Below, one piece after another: positions 1-11,806 of a DNA stretch of 64,000 nt; positions within the stretch are counted from its first letter, which is position 1, and every line of letters begins with the position of its first letter. Under the pieces are notes generated by a model. It searched no databases. It saw nothing but the letters and a program-made list of their open reading frames with translations, and was not told the DNA's origin. The DNA is from Eudorina sp. 2006-703-Eu-15 (lineage: Eukaryota; Chlorophyta; Chlorophyceae; Chlamydomonadales; Volvocaceae), in the NCBI GenBank assembly GCA_003117195.1, contig BDSI01000023.1, positions 62,001 to 126,000 of the forward strand, read 5' to 3'. Both the position numbers and the translations under genes were made by a program.

Positions 1-3000
1 GCCGCCCACTCCGACGGCGGGGAGCCGCTGGCGGGGTTCAGGGGGGAGCCCCCAGACCTGACGCCGCCGCCACCCAGATGACCCTGCCTGGTCAGCACAT
101 TGCCGTACAACATCATGACGTACTTCGAATTCGCCAGCGGGTTCTTGTATGCCGAACTCTCTTCCTCGCCCTGATGCCGTACACGACTGGCCGTCGCCGG
201 CGCGGCCGCCCAGGCCGACGGCGGCGATTGGAATGGTGAGGTCTTCGTCGAGGCGGCGGGACCTGCGGTGGCGGTGGTGGTGGCGGCGGCGGCGGCGGCG
301 CCACCATGCATGACGTACCGCGGCGAGTTCAATCGGGGCGAAGACCTCGTGAAGGTGCCATCATCAAAGCCGCCGCCGCCACCTCCGGCACCGCGGCCTC
401 CACCGCCGCCGCCGCCGGTGCGGGGTGACAGCGGTTCGGGAGAGTCCGTGCACGCGGCGGAGGCGGCGGAGGCGGCCGAGTGCAGAGCGCCAGGGAGGGA
501 TCCGCTGGCGTCGTCCGTCCAGGCGGCTCGGCGTATCTGCCGACCCACCGACACACTGGCCTCCGACCCATCGGCCGTTGCCGTACCGGCCCCGTGCTGG
601 TGCGCCAGCCACCGGAGCGTCAGATCGCTGATCACCTCCCCCACGGCCGGATGCTGATTGGGGTGGATGTGGAGGTGCAGGTGGTGGTGTCGATGGCCCC
701 TCGACCGACGGGGGGACTCCGCCCCCTGCGACCGTGGACTGCCGCCGCCGCCGCCGGCTCCCGCCGCATGGCCGCTGCCGCGGCTCCAGCTGTCGCCGCC
801 GCCATCGCTGCTGCCGCCGCCGGAGCGGCTACTGCAACCATCGCTACTGCCACCAACGCTGCTGCCGCCGCCGGAGCGGCCACCGTCGTTGCCGTCACCG
901 CCGCCGCTGCTTCCACCATCGCCGCCGAGTGTTGCCCGTCGGTCCCCACTGGAAATGTCCACGGGACCACAAGCAACCGGACGGGCCGCCAGGGCGGATG
1001 GTTTCGGAGCGCAATCGTCCTGTACATCCGACTCGGGCGGCGGCGGGCCGCTGGCAACATCGATGTCGCCGCTATCGGCGATGCGCAAGAACTCATCCAA
1101 GTAAGGCTGGCCACTGGCGTCGCCACGGGCGGCCGCATCCTTTTTGGAGGGCGCGCCACCGTACCCGCCGTCGAGGATGGCGGCGGCGGCGGTGGCGGCG
1201 GCGGCGGCGGCGCCGCCGCCAAGGGGCGGGTCCGCGGGCACCGCCATTACCATCGCTTTACGGTGCCGCAGCCGCACCGCCCCGGGTGATGACTGATGCG
1301 GCTGCAGCGCGCGCGCGCCCAAGCAATCTTCACCGCCGCCATCATTTCCGTAACTGTCGTACCCGCCGTACTCGTCCGCATCTTCGCGTTCATCGTCGCT
1401 GAGGTTGGCCTGCACCTGTTTGTGTACCCGTCTGCGGCCGCTGCGGCGGCCGCTGCCGGGGCTGGATCTGCCGTACTTCACCAATGGTCCGCGGTCGTAC
1501 GGCTTTAGGCTGTCGTACTGACCACGGGGGGTGCCGCTGCTAGCTCTGGCGCCGAGCAGCAGATAGTCGTTTTGCGCGGGGTGCCGAGCACAGGGCTCCT
1601 CAAAGCGAAGATTGGTGGTGTTGCCCCCATCGCCGCCATCTCCACCGCCGGCTTCACTGCCCGGAGCCGCCGCCGCTGCTGCCGCCGCTGCCGTGATGCC
1701 GGCAGGGGTAGTGACGGTGTCATTGGGCCCAGCACTACCCATCGGGCGTTGTAGGCTGACCTGCTCCAAGATTGCTGGCGCCAACGGCATCAAGCTGCCG
1801 GCGTCGTGGCCCCATACACTCCGTGCACCGGAAATTCGGTTAGCGCCGCCGCCGCCGCCGCCGCTACGGCCGGAGTGTGTGTCTCCGCCTGCCTCGCCGG
1901 CGGCTGCAGCGGCGTCGCCCGCAGCAGTCGCAGCGTCGCCGTCCGCGAGAACTCCAGGGAGCAACGCGCTGACCATGGCACTGCTCTCGACGCCGGCAAC
2001 CGGCCGGGCTTTGTCGCGCACCTGCAGCTTGGAGAACGGGCTCGTAGGACTGAGTGGCGACAGGTTGTACGGCTGAGGCGCCCGTCTCTTCGTCAGCAAG
2101 GAGTTGAGCTTCAGCCGCGGCATGATCGGACTCCACTTGCCGTCGCCGCCACCAACAATGCCGCTGCCGGCAGCCAGATCCCCGGGTCCGGTGAGCTGAC
2201 TATGCGACGCTGACGGCGACGAGGAGCGCCCCTGCATCGGCGAAGCGGGGGATGCCATAGCCCAGGGCATGGCTCCGGGACCATGTACGACAACGTCGTC
2301 ACCTGGCCTCTCGGTCCGGGTGCCACTGTCATCGCCGGCGGGTTCCCACCCACAGGCGCTTCTGGGAAGTGTGCCGCCGGGGGCCCCATTGTTGTCCATC
2401 TTGTCAGATGATGACAGCACAGGCAGTGGGCCTGGAGTGCTGTCGTAGGGCCGAATCGGATCCTGCGAGGGTCAGCCCCAGGCAGGGGGAGGATTCAGGA
2501 AACCATTTGGAAATCAAATTGAGGCGAGGACTATCACAGACAGGTGGCAAAATCAACTCCTTCTGTTGCATGTTATGCACTGCTGACCTGCCTGCCTGAG
2601 AACACACACATACGGGCACGTCCCGCGGCTAGCTATGCCCCTTGCATGTCACGCGCTCCTGCTCTGCCTGCCAACGAGCACACATACACACACCGGCTCA
2701 GTTTTTCTCCTTGCGAACACACCTGGGTTTGGTCGGGCGGGTTTTTCTAAACACACACACAACCATGCAGGGCGGTTCGGGCGATGGGGATTAATCATTA
2801 AACACACATACAACCATGCACGAATCGGCCCGCAACCCCATCACCATCACACCGCAAGGCCCCCTGCTCACCGAAGTGGGCGTGTCCTCCCGCTGCGACT
2901 TCTTGCCCCGGCGCAACCAGGTGGTGCAGTTCAGCAACATCAGCACCATCGCCAGCAGGGTGGCTCCGCAGATGGACCCGATGATGATGCCGATGACTTG

Positions 3001-6000
3001 ATTGTCTGTCAGGCCGCCGGGGTTGGTGCCAGGGCCCGTCCCCGGGCCGCTGCCAGTGCCGCCGGTGCTGCCGGTGCCGCCGGTGCCGTTCCCCGACAAA
3101 TTGCGGGGCGGTGGGGACAGCGAGCGCAGCCTGCCTGAGCCACCTGTGTGCAGGGCCGGGTTGGACGGGGGCAGTGGGAGAGAACGAAAGAGATCAGAAT
3201 TGAGATCTCATTTCAGGTTGAGGATGGGCGGGTAAAGGGATGGACAAGCACGAGGTTGGATCCAGGATCCAGTCTGGGTTGCTGTATTTGGATCCGGCCG
3301 GGTTTGCACGTGGATTGCCTCGGCCTGGATAAATGGCATTAAGGAACTTTCGTGAACAACTTGCCAGTTGGATGCCAGCATAAATGAGCAGCGGTCGAAA
3401 TCAGGATTCAGATCAGGATCCAGAATCAGGATTCAGACCGGTATTTAGATGTGATGACACAGGCAGTAGCAGTTCCAGGCCAAAGATCGACATCCAGGAT
3501 AGAACCCAGGTCATGACCCATGAGGCAATGTACGGTAACCAGACTACAGCCTCGGTCAGGCACGGCTGACGGCCAGCGACACGCTCCTTCCCCTTCGGCT
3601 GCATCAATCCACCCACCCACCCACCCGCCCACCCACACGGCCCTGTGTGTACGGCACTGTACGGCCCCCACCTGCTGGTGGCGGCGGGTCAAAGAGCCTC
3701 AGGGTGGGTGCAGGAGGCGGTTGCCCGGCTACTGGCTGGGACCTGGTCCCGTTGGGGAGCTCCGGAGGGGTGTCGGGGGGTGGGGGGGGGTCGGGACTGG
3801 AGGGCAGTGAAGGCGGCGGGGACGGCGGCGAAGGAGGGGCCGGGGACGGGGGCGGGGGTGGGGGACTTGATGGAGGTGAGGGAGACGGCGGTGGTGGGCT
3901 CGGGGGCGGAGACGGTGGCGGTGGTGGTGGGCTGGGCGGCAGCGGTGGTGGTGGGCTCGGGGGTGGTAACGGTGGCGGCGGTGGCGGGCTGGGAGGTGGC
4001 GGTGGTGGACTGGGCGGTGGCGGCGGTGGACTGGGCGGCGGTGAAGGGGGTAGGGGTGGTGGGTTGGGTGGCGGTGACGGTGGTGGCGACGGTGGACTGG
4101 GCGGTGGCTGCGGCGGCGGTGAGGGCGGCAATGGTGCAGGCGGCGGCGGAGCCGTAAACCAGCAAAGCTGGCTCACTGGGGTCAATCACCACCCAGCGGG
4201 GGGCGGGCAGGGCAGGCACGGAAAGGTGGAGGGCAGGTGGGGAGGGGAGGGCAGGGGAGGGGGGTTCAGGTGGGCAAGGGGACCGGGGAGCTCTGTGTTG
4301 GGGTGCGTGGACCGCCCAGCCGGCCCCGGTACTGCACTGGCTGACCTGGCCGTACGGCACCTCGCTTGTCGCCGCCAAAACCACCCGCTCCCAAAACCAT
4401 CCGCCAGACGCCTTCCCAACCACTGACTTGCGACCTACCCCGGACACTACATCGCTACCAGGGCGTATGGCATACTGACAGCACCAACAAAGCCGTCCAG
4501 GCTGCTGGGCCCTATCCCGCCGTACCCTCATTGGGCCCTATCCTGCCGTACCCTTATGGGTCCCACCCTGGACTGACCGACCAATCAGACGCCCTCCCAC
4601 ACCCATGCAAAGGTTCCGTTCTATGTTTTATCTTTCGTCTATCCCCCGCAACGGCAGGGGGGTAGCAGGAGGACGGGCCCGGGGCCCTTCCACGGCCGCG
4701 GTCCCGGCTGCACTGCGGCCGCTACTCGACCTAGTGGGGGGACCCTCGCTGCCGCCCAGGAAGCCCCTCCCGCCGGGATTGAGTATAACGCGTTTCGGGC
4801 ATTGCTAGGTTACCTGCCTCCTGCCGGGTCTTGCTTTTCTTTGCATGCTGGGCCGGTGGTGGCGCGGCTCCCTTGTCCGGTTGTTGTTCTGACGTTTTTT
4901 CAATTGCAGGTTCTTATGGTGAGTGTATTTCACTGGTTTGAGTCGGGCCGGTTCCTCGCTATACACACACGCAGTGCAATTTAGGTCGGGATCATTAGTG
5001 TAATTCGGTTTGGGTACTGCTGGGTCGCCCTTTTCCTGCCGGGTCTTGTTTTGTTCTGCAACGTTGGTCGGTGGTGGCGCGGCTCCCTTGTTGCTGTACT
5101 GTACCTACGCCCCCCACCCGGCTCAGTTTTTGTCACACACACACACACACCCACACCACCCACACCCGGAGCCCCAGACTCGCACTCATATACGGTACAA
5201 TCAGTGCAAACACATTTTTCGGGCCCCCCCAGAAAGGGCCTCAGACGCCCTCAAACGCGCTCTGAAGCGCTCACCGTTATTGGTCTCCGGAAAATCTTCA
5301 CACCAGCGGCGGTAGTACCCATCAGAGTAAACCCACCAATTGTGGCAGTACCTGCCGGTCCAGTTGCAGGTGGTTGGCGACGATAGCGCATAAGGCGAGG
5401 CGCGTTGGCAGCAGTCGAGATAGGGGCAGGCGACACTCTCGTTGGTGCCGCTGGTGTCCGTGATCCAGGCTCGGCAGTCCCGGATCCCTGGGGGCAGGAC
5501 TCTGCATAAGCCAGCAGCCGCTGGAGCAGGACAGGCGAGGGAAGGGTATGCGGGTTTTGGGGGGAGGGCAGGGGGCGGAGGGGTGGACGGAATTGGGGCG
5601 GGGGACGTCACGGGTGTTTGGGAAAGGCACACGTAGGGACGGGAGGCGGTGGCGGGTCTGGGCCAGTACGGCAACAACCTGCCAACCGGGCGCCGCTGCT
5701 GGCCATGCAAGTGGATAAGGTGTAAGGCCCCCTGGGACGCTGGGAGGCTGTGGCGGAGAGGCGGAGGGTTTCGGTGGAAATGGTGCCTTGCAGCTGTTGG
5801 ATTTAGTCGTACACGCCTGGCAACTCGTTTCGAACACGAGCCGAGCCCAGTGGAGGTCGTACATGGTGGAACTCATTCCGTACACTTCGAAACACCCACG
5901 CCACAGGTCCTCATTCAACCCCGCCCTCCCAAGAGAGAGACCCCTGACGGCCGCATCTCACCCGCAAAGAGAAACAAATTTGATGGCGCACGCTTCCCTT

Positions 6001-7274
6001 CGCGTATGCTCAGTACAGCAATCGTACTCCCGGGGCCAGAAGGGGCCAGCTCGGTCAGGAAGCGGCAGTGCTGGCCGGATGCGTTGCACCGTCATGAGAC
6101 CGAATATGCCATACGATTGCTGTACTGAGCATACGCGAAGGGAAGCGTGCGCCATCAAATTTGTTTCTCTTTGCGGGTGAGATGCGGCCGTCAGGGGTCT
6201 CTCTCTTGGGAGGGCGGGGTTGAATGAGGACCTGTGGCGTGGGTGTTTCGAAGTGTACGGAATGAGTTCCACCATGTACGACCTCCACTGGGCTCGGCTC
6301 GTGTTCGAAACGAGTTGCCAGGCGTGCAACGCATCCGGCCAGCATCTCCCGCTTCCTGACCGAGCCGGCCCCCTCTGGCCCCGGGACACCCACCCACCCG
6401 AGCCGTGGGCTTTGTGGCCCTCCCCCAATGGAAGCTGTCATACATGAATCAGGTTACTGCGATCCCTCCAGGACCGGCATTTAGGTTCCCTGCCGGGCCT
6501 CCGTTGCCCTGGCGCGTCGTGCCGCTGCTGCCGCCCAACCCCAACTCACCGCTGGCATCATCGCAATCCTCCGAATGTCGGAACTTGGTGAGCACCCGGT
6601 ACTGGGGTCCCCCGCATGCGTCTTTGGGTATGGGTAGAGGTAGGGGTAGGGGTTGTTAGGGAGGGTTGTGGTTTGATGGTGCGGGCAGTGCAGGTGAGCT
6701 GGGATGGCGCCAACGACATGCCCACAGTTCCCGATTAATGATTCTGGACAAAACCAGGCCACGGCCGACATCCCAAAGGATATTGCTGCAAAGGCGGTTC
6801 GTTTTGTAAAGTTTTAGGTGCGCTACCCGGGCTGCAAAGGGTATAGCGCGCAGCGGGAGGGTTGCCGGATTAACTGGCGCTTGAACTCACCAAGAAAGAA
6901 GCAATACATATAGAGATCATATCTAATGTCCCCAGCTAAGGTGAATGGTTTGCACAGGCACGCCTTATAGTTGTAAATCCATCTTGAAGACGAATTTGTC
7001 GAAGTCTGCTGCAGGTGACGACGCCAGTTCTCCTCGCTGAGGCCCCACGTCCAAGTATAATTAGCAGATGCGTCCTGTAGGCGCAATGACGTCCGGCAGT
7101 TTGGGGTTGAAGATCTTAGGCATGTTTCGAGCGACCGACAGTTCCGACACGAGTGTTTTGGCCGCTATTTGAGCGGCGGCTTGAAGGGCTTGTTACCTGA
7201 AGTTTAACGCAGCAATAGGAGCAAAAGAGCAGCAGTATTAATTTTGCTAAAAAGCTACAGCTTTGGCAGGTCAT
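1..7274 (-). CDS. Putative type I membrane protein with Trp/Cys-rich ectodomain and PPSPP rod (C-terminus off window)
   Basis: Seven exons, all with consistent phases: 7274-7197, 7074-6891, 6621-6550, 5487-5275, 4175-3672, 3143-2872 and 2462 to beyond base 1. Exon 1 is a signal peptide (MTCQSCSFLAKLILLLFC). Exons 2-4 give a Trp/Cys-rich secreted domain of about 155 residues (motifs CNWTGRYC, CHNWWVYSDGYYRRWC). Exon 5 is a PPSPPP rod typical of volvocine extracellular-matrix proteins. Exon 6 has a Gly/Thr stalk, one hydrophobic span at about residues 400-421 (VIGIIIGSICGATLLAMVLM) and a basic stop-transfer (WLRRGKK). Exon 7 is a Ser/Gly/Ala-rich, presumably cytoplasmic tail of over 800 residues with a His-rich patch near 690. 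At least 1,261 residues lie in the window. A surface receptor or wall-linked protein is inferred; the ligand and any C-terminal effector domain are unknown. Weakest points are the AAAG acceptor of exon 3, the long intron 5274-4176, which could hide an exon, and the GTGGG donor at 3671. Confidence 0.75.
4820..5091. repeat. Two imperfect 57-bp direct repeats in an intron
   Basis: A block starting CCTGCCGGGTCTTG and ending GGTGGTGGCGCGGCTCCCTT occurs at 4820-4876 and again at 5035-5091. Both lie in the long intron (5274-4176) of the membrane-protein gene. The ends are near-identical and the middles differ. (CA)n tracts follow near 5133-5160. It is probably an intron-borne duplication or a degraded dispersed repeat. 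Confidence 0.7.
5812..6326. repeat. Perfect 215-bp inverted repeat (palindrome) inside an intron
   Basis: Bases 5812-6026 are the reverse complement of 6112-6326 with no mismatch or gap that I could find, around an 85-bp spacer (6027-6111). The spacer also holds a diverged inverted copy (6028-6090) of the sequence just outside the right arm (6327-6388). In each half the 215-bp block A is thus next to a 62-bp block B, but in different order: A-B on the left, and B-A when the right half is read on the minus strand. The whole lies in intron 3 (6549-5488) of the minus-strand membrane-protein gene. No coding potential is convincing. It could be a foldback element, a recent inverted duplication or an assembly artefact. 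Confidence 0.9.
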
Positions 7275-8635
7275 TCACAAGCTCCGTATTTTAACGCATT
7301 AATGCTGTGCAATTTTAGTACAACGATACTCCCCGCGAAATGGTGAAGTTATTACGCGACATTAATTTCCGGCATGCAGCGGATCTCATCGCCGTCAACC
7401 AGAGGGCCGACCCCCGACCGCTCAGCTTCTTAACCGTGTCGCTTGGGCACTGGTGGTTTGCAGGTTTGGCATGGCAGCCTGATTACACCAAGCGCGTGCT
7501 CAGCTGTCTACGCAAATCGTTTCCTTGCGTTTGTCCTATGCCAGGCAAACAGTGCCTTGTCAGCGTTACCGATGGCAGTTTCTCCTTCCGTGATGCCACC
7601 GCGTCGAAGGGTACAATCAGATTGCATGTGCTTTGGGAAAACGGTCTGAGCTAAGTACATAAGTACAGGATGGGGGCGCAGCACGAACACCGAAACGCAA
7701 GAAAAGTCTGGCGAGCACATGACGCCCCCGGCGACACATTACAGGCTTACAACGTTGCAAGGGCTTGCACCATTGTCTGCCGGCTTGCAGAGGCTGAGAC
7801 GTATCCTGAAAGCCGACTCGGACGTCAGCGGTTTGTTATCCTCACAGCGCATCATATTGTCAGTATAAGTTGCGCGTTGTGAGGTACCAAGACAACGTAT
7901 GAATCAAGGGGAAGGATATCAATACATAAAGCGTTGGCCTTACCAGAAACAGTGGTCACGCTTGTATGACCACGGCGCACCTGCGACGTGTTAGCACTTG
8001 AAGTCATTGCAGTAACTTTGAGGTACTTGCAAATCTTTTATACAGGGTGCCGATGTTGGATGATGATGCGAACATCGACATGTTTCCGTACAACAAATTC
8101 TCGTTTCCCTACCTCATTGCAGAAATGGCCATTGACGATTATAATATGAAAACGACTCCGGTCCTTCACTTTCGCATACGGATAAGGCAAATACATAAGT
8201 TTGATGTTAGAAGAGAGTAACACACAGCTCGCCGTTCGCGAACTGCTCGCACACTGCAACGCTGCACAGCGATATTTTTCCAATGTGGATGAGTTGCTTT
8301 TCTGCTGGCCAGGTCCAGATATGGACGAATAAGTTTCGCCTCTGGCCTTGAAAGGAAGACTGGCACTCAGCAGGTACGCTTGGCTTCCATTTTCATGCGG
8401 CCTTGTTCTATGATTGGCAAGCATTTTTCTTTCCTATGATTTTTCTGAGCCGGGTAAAGTTTTGCATGTGTCAAAATGCTGGCTGTGTCGCCGTGCCCCT
8501 TAGCAGGGGTGTTTGGCCGACGAGCAGCGTTTTTTACTCTTCAGAGGTCTCGGCACTGAAGCAGCTTTGCGTCCAAGGAGGCCGCCGTTGGCGCCTTTCA
8601 GGCGTCTTGAGGAAGCATCGGGTTCAGTCTAGTAT
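7275..8635. other. No supported gene; upstream region of the membrane-protein gene
   Basis: Base composition falls to a more AT-rich level. An open stretch at 7340-7654 on the plus strand begins with ATG only 66 bp from the divergent minus-strand start codon, but has no recognisable domain or partner exon. A minus-strand open stretch at 8038-8424 is similarly unsupported. This probably holds the promoter and 5' UTR of the minus-strand gene and the 5' region of the next plus-strand gene. Confidence 0.4.
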
Positions 8636-9668
8636 ATGCATATGGAAGCATTTGAGGAGGTGGCTGACACTTTCAGCGACTGCGGTGGATGCCCAGACTA
8701 TTTTTCCTCAAGGTTGGGGTCACTGAACCTCTCGTTCACGTCTACCAGCTTTGACCCTGCTTTCACATTTGATACATCATCACGTTCATCATCTTTGCGG
8801 GTAGGCCTGGGGCCCGGACGCGTGCTTGCCAGGTTGGGGGTAACGGAGCTCTTCGCGCACTGTTCTGGACTTGGCAAACATGAACATCGTGGGCTTTGTT
8901 ACACTCCTTGCAAAATGCATGGAGGTCACGGCTTGCTGTCATGGCGAAGCTGTCAACGCTGCGCCCGAGTATTGCCTCCGGGCAGAGCGCGGGCGTGTCT
9001 TGTAAGGCCAAGCACCAAAGATTGCACGAGGCATTGTGACATTGAGTACAGTTGTACAATACCTTCCCTACCTTTCCGTCTCATTGTGCGCGCAGCACTG
9101 TGAAAGCACCTCCCGGAGCTCCGCTGACGCGTTTCCCACGGCGCCGCCCTTGCTGGCGGTGGTATCAGCGTCACCTTGTGCTTCGATGCGGCGCGCTGTC
9201 ACCGTGGTGCGGCGGACCAGCCTGCCTAACGCGCCGGCACCAGCAGCCGACCCCAGCGTGCAGCCCTGCCGGCTCGCTTGCTCACCGTGCTGTGCCCCCG
9301 GCGGCGGCGGCGCACCTGCATCAGGACCGGCAGAGACGCCGAGCGCGCAGCCGTTATCAGAAACTAACCGGGGGAGCTTGAAACGACGAAGCTGCCCGGA
9401 TCCGGACCCGGGCGGCTCGCAGGCATCTGAGCCGCCGGCGCGGCCCAAAGCCGAGGCCCCTGGCGGAGTTTCACCCGGCGAGGTGCTGCAGCCGGGATCG
9501 CCAAACTCGCCGGCGTCCTCCTTCGCTTCCTTCGCGGCGGCGCTCGCAGCTCACTACTACGCCGATTTCGGCAGTGTGCCCGATGTGCCACAACATCTAG
9601 AGCAAGCCCGAGAGCGCGCCGGAAAACGTCAACGTATTGTAGTTGTGGAGCAAACGGCCGACGTTTGA
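8636..9668 (+). CDS. Hypothetical protein, two-exon model
   Basis: I do not recognise this protein. The proposed exons are 8636-8800 (donor GTAGGC) and 9096-9668 (acceptor GTGCGCGCAG), both phase 0. They give about 245 residues: an N-terminal part rich in Ser/Phe/Thr, a Pro/Ala-rich middle, and a basic C-terminus with two nuclear-localisation-like patches (SLKRRSC and AGKRQRIVVVEQ). The third position is GC-rich in the second exon, as in real genes here. The start is uncertain: an AG acceptor lies just before the first ATG (8631-8632), so an upstream exon is possible. Oddly, the frame stays open for 37 codons after the TGA at 9666-9668. Confidence 0.4.
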
Positions 9669-11806
9669 CGGCGCATCGATCCTGTGTATGGACTGGACAT
9701 GCTGCAACAAGCAATCGCGTCTGCTCGAGCAACTGCGGCCACGGGGGCGCTGCGGGTCATCAGAGCGCTGCGACTGCAGCCGTAGGTCTTAGCGACTGGC
9801 ATTGGCGGCTGGATTATGGTGAGAAGTTGCTGATCTGCACCTTATGGTCTGCGGGCGCTGTGACGCTGTGCCGTAAGCGTCATCTCGGCAACACGGGGGA
9901 TTCATGGAGCTGCCCGCTCTGGCAGATATCGTGTCGTGTCGGGGGCCTACAGACTCGAGGATCAGTGGCTGATGCGAGGGCTCGAATCTGAACTCGCAGT
10001 TTTGGAATCGGGTGCCGGCCGCCCACGGACGGCCGTTGTGGCGCCGCGCTGGCTGAGTCGGGCTGAGTCGTTGCGGTTGGCGGCGTGAAGATGGAGGGTG
10101 TACATATGAGCATGACGGATGCTGACGGATCACTGGAGGCTCAGCCAAGCAATAAGCGCAGAGGATTTCGGCCGCTGCTTGAGCGCTGCGGTTCTGCCGT
10201 GCGCCCTCCGCCATGGCTGCAGCTCGGCCTTTAGACGTCGCCTGTAGTATAAGCGCAACCAATGCTGGACTTACGGAGGTTGGACCGCGGCCGCGTTGAC
10301 GTGGCACACAACGGGTGACAATACGAATGCATACGCCAGAAGATGATGGAGGTTTGGACCCTAGAGCGCTGCGAAGACAGATTCTCACGTAACCTTGTTT
10401 TAGACAGATACAGCATGATGGTGGATTCATTCCGGGGCCCTCCGACCGCCGCCCCCTACATGGGGTGCTTCACTGGCCGCATCCCTGTGCCCTAAGATTA
10501 TGGGCGGGAGGGTAGTTGGCCGGCAAAGGACGAGCGCTCGCCGGGTAGGTAACCGTTGTGGGTATGTCCTTTCAGTCAGGTTGTCAGTCGTTTGTTTAGG
10601 GTGATTGATGCTGGGATGTGACTGCGCTGACCCCCGTCCTCGCTGAGTTGATCCGCCCCTGGCGCGCGATGGGGCTGACATGGGCTGCTGTCGTTGAGTT
10701 TTGGGTTCTTCCTTTAGATTGTCCTCCCAGAGGCGGCTCGGAAAGCGCCCCGTCGCATGCATCCCATCCAGCTCGGTCGCTCGCGGTCCCGTGCGATCTG
10801 CGTGCGCAGCTTGAGAAGATTTGCGTTGTTACGGCACGCCATTCAGGCGAGCGGTTGCATGGCACGTGCTTGCCATGACCGGGGTCCAGTTGGATGTTGC
10901 CTTTTCGCGGCGGTATCCTGATAACAAAGTCTGATGCCCTTGCGCGTCTTGCTACAAGACGCAGGGTCACGTCGGCAGGTTGCGTGATTTCTGAAATTGG
11001 ACGGTATTGTGGTGGCCTGCCGGCGCCTTTTCAGTGCAACTCGTTCTCAAATACGCCTTTGTTGTCGGTGGGTGTGGCGAGGGGGCTTGAAGACAGCTGA
11101 AGGCCGGTGGTATCTTGTGCTTTCGAATAACCGTGGCTGCATATGAGTCTGCTGGATTGAGGGGGATATACCTTATGTCACAACACGCGCTCGGATGTAT
11201 ATCTATCCACTCGGGTAGTGCGGTATCCTCTGCATCGACGTATCGACTGCGGTACGCAACACCACCGATGCGCTCTGCGCCCTCGTTTCCTCCTCCACGG
11301 TAACGGAACTATACGTCACTGAATTCACCGACAGCAAGCGCATGTCCTCAAGGCGACACGTCGCGATGTTGCTCATGCAGCAGGCACATTCCGATTATAG
11401 CTTCCCTCAAATAACATGATTGAGTTCATTCGCCGAATTATGTTCGTTCTACCTGACGTGTGCAGGCGGCTACAATGTCCATAATCAAGTAGAGAAATCA
11501 TAACCGAACAAAACAACAATCGAACACACCGTGGAGATGCTCGGAACCGAGACCCAATGCCACGCAGCGGACGCAGTCAGGAGCCCTGCTGCACTGATCG
11601 TCCAGAAAGCAAGTCCAGGCAGGCGTTCCGCCAGGGCCAACACTGCGTTTGACCATTGACAGACCTCGTGGACTGCGGCCGGATATCGCCTCAAGGCCCG
11701 CCTCAACGTGAGGCCCTCTCACCCAGCCCCAGTCGGAGCCATTTCCGAGCTGATACCGTTGGAGCTGATACTGCATCTTGCCAGCAGGACCCTGCGCATG
11801 CCCCTG
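9669..11806. other. No supported gene; 3' flank and presumed 3' UTR of the SCI1-like gene
   Basis: About 2.1 kb separate the hypothetical plus-strand gene from the stop codon of the minus-strand SCI1-like gene. Open stretches on both strands (for example 9789-10430 minus) show no domain, no repeated exon pattern and frequent rare codons. The part next to 11806 should include the 3' UTR of the minus-strand gene. Confidence 0.4.

Noticed and set aside
3645..4426. Gly-rich and Val/Ala-rich plus-strand open frames
   Set aside because: They are the antisense of the PPSPP rod exon, which is supported by splice phase and family pattern.
5322..5918. Minus-strand frame entering the palindrome (MNEDLWRGCF...) as a first exon
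   Set aside because: The same sequence occurs in the other palindrome arm, the apparent start is not ATG, and a phase-matched exon 5487-5275 explains the Cys-rich domain without it.
7340..7654. Plus-strand 104-codon frame starting near the divergent minus-strand gene
   Set aside because: No domain, no partner exon, and only 66 bp from the opposite start codon, leaving no room for two promoters.
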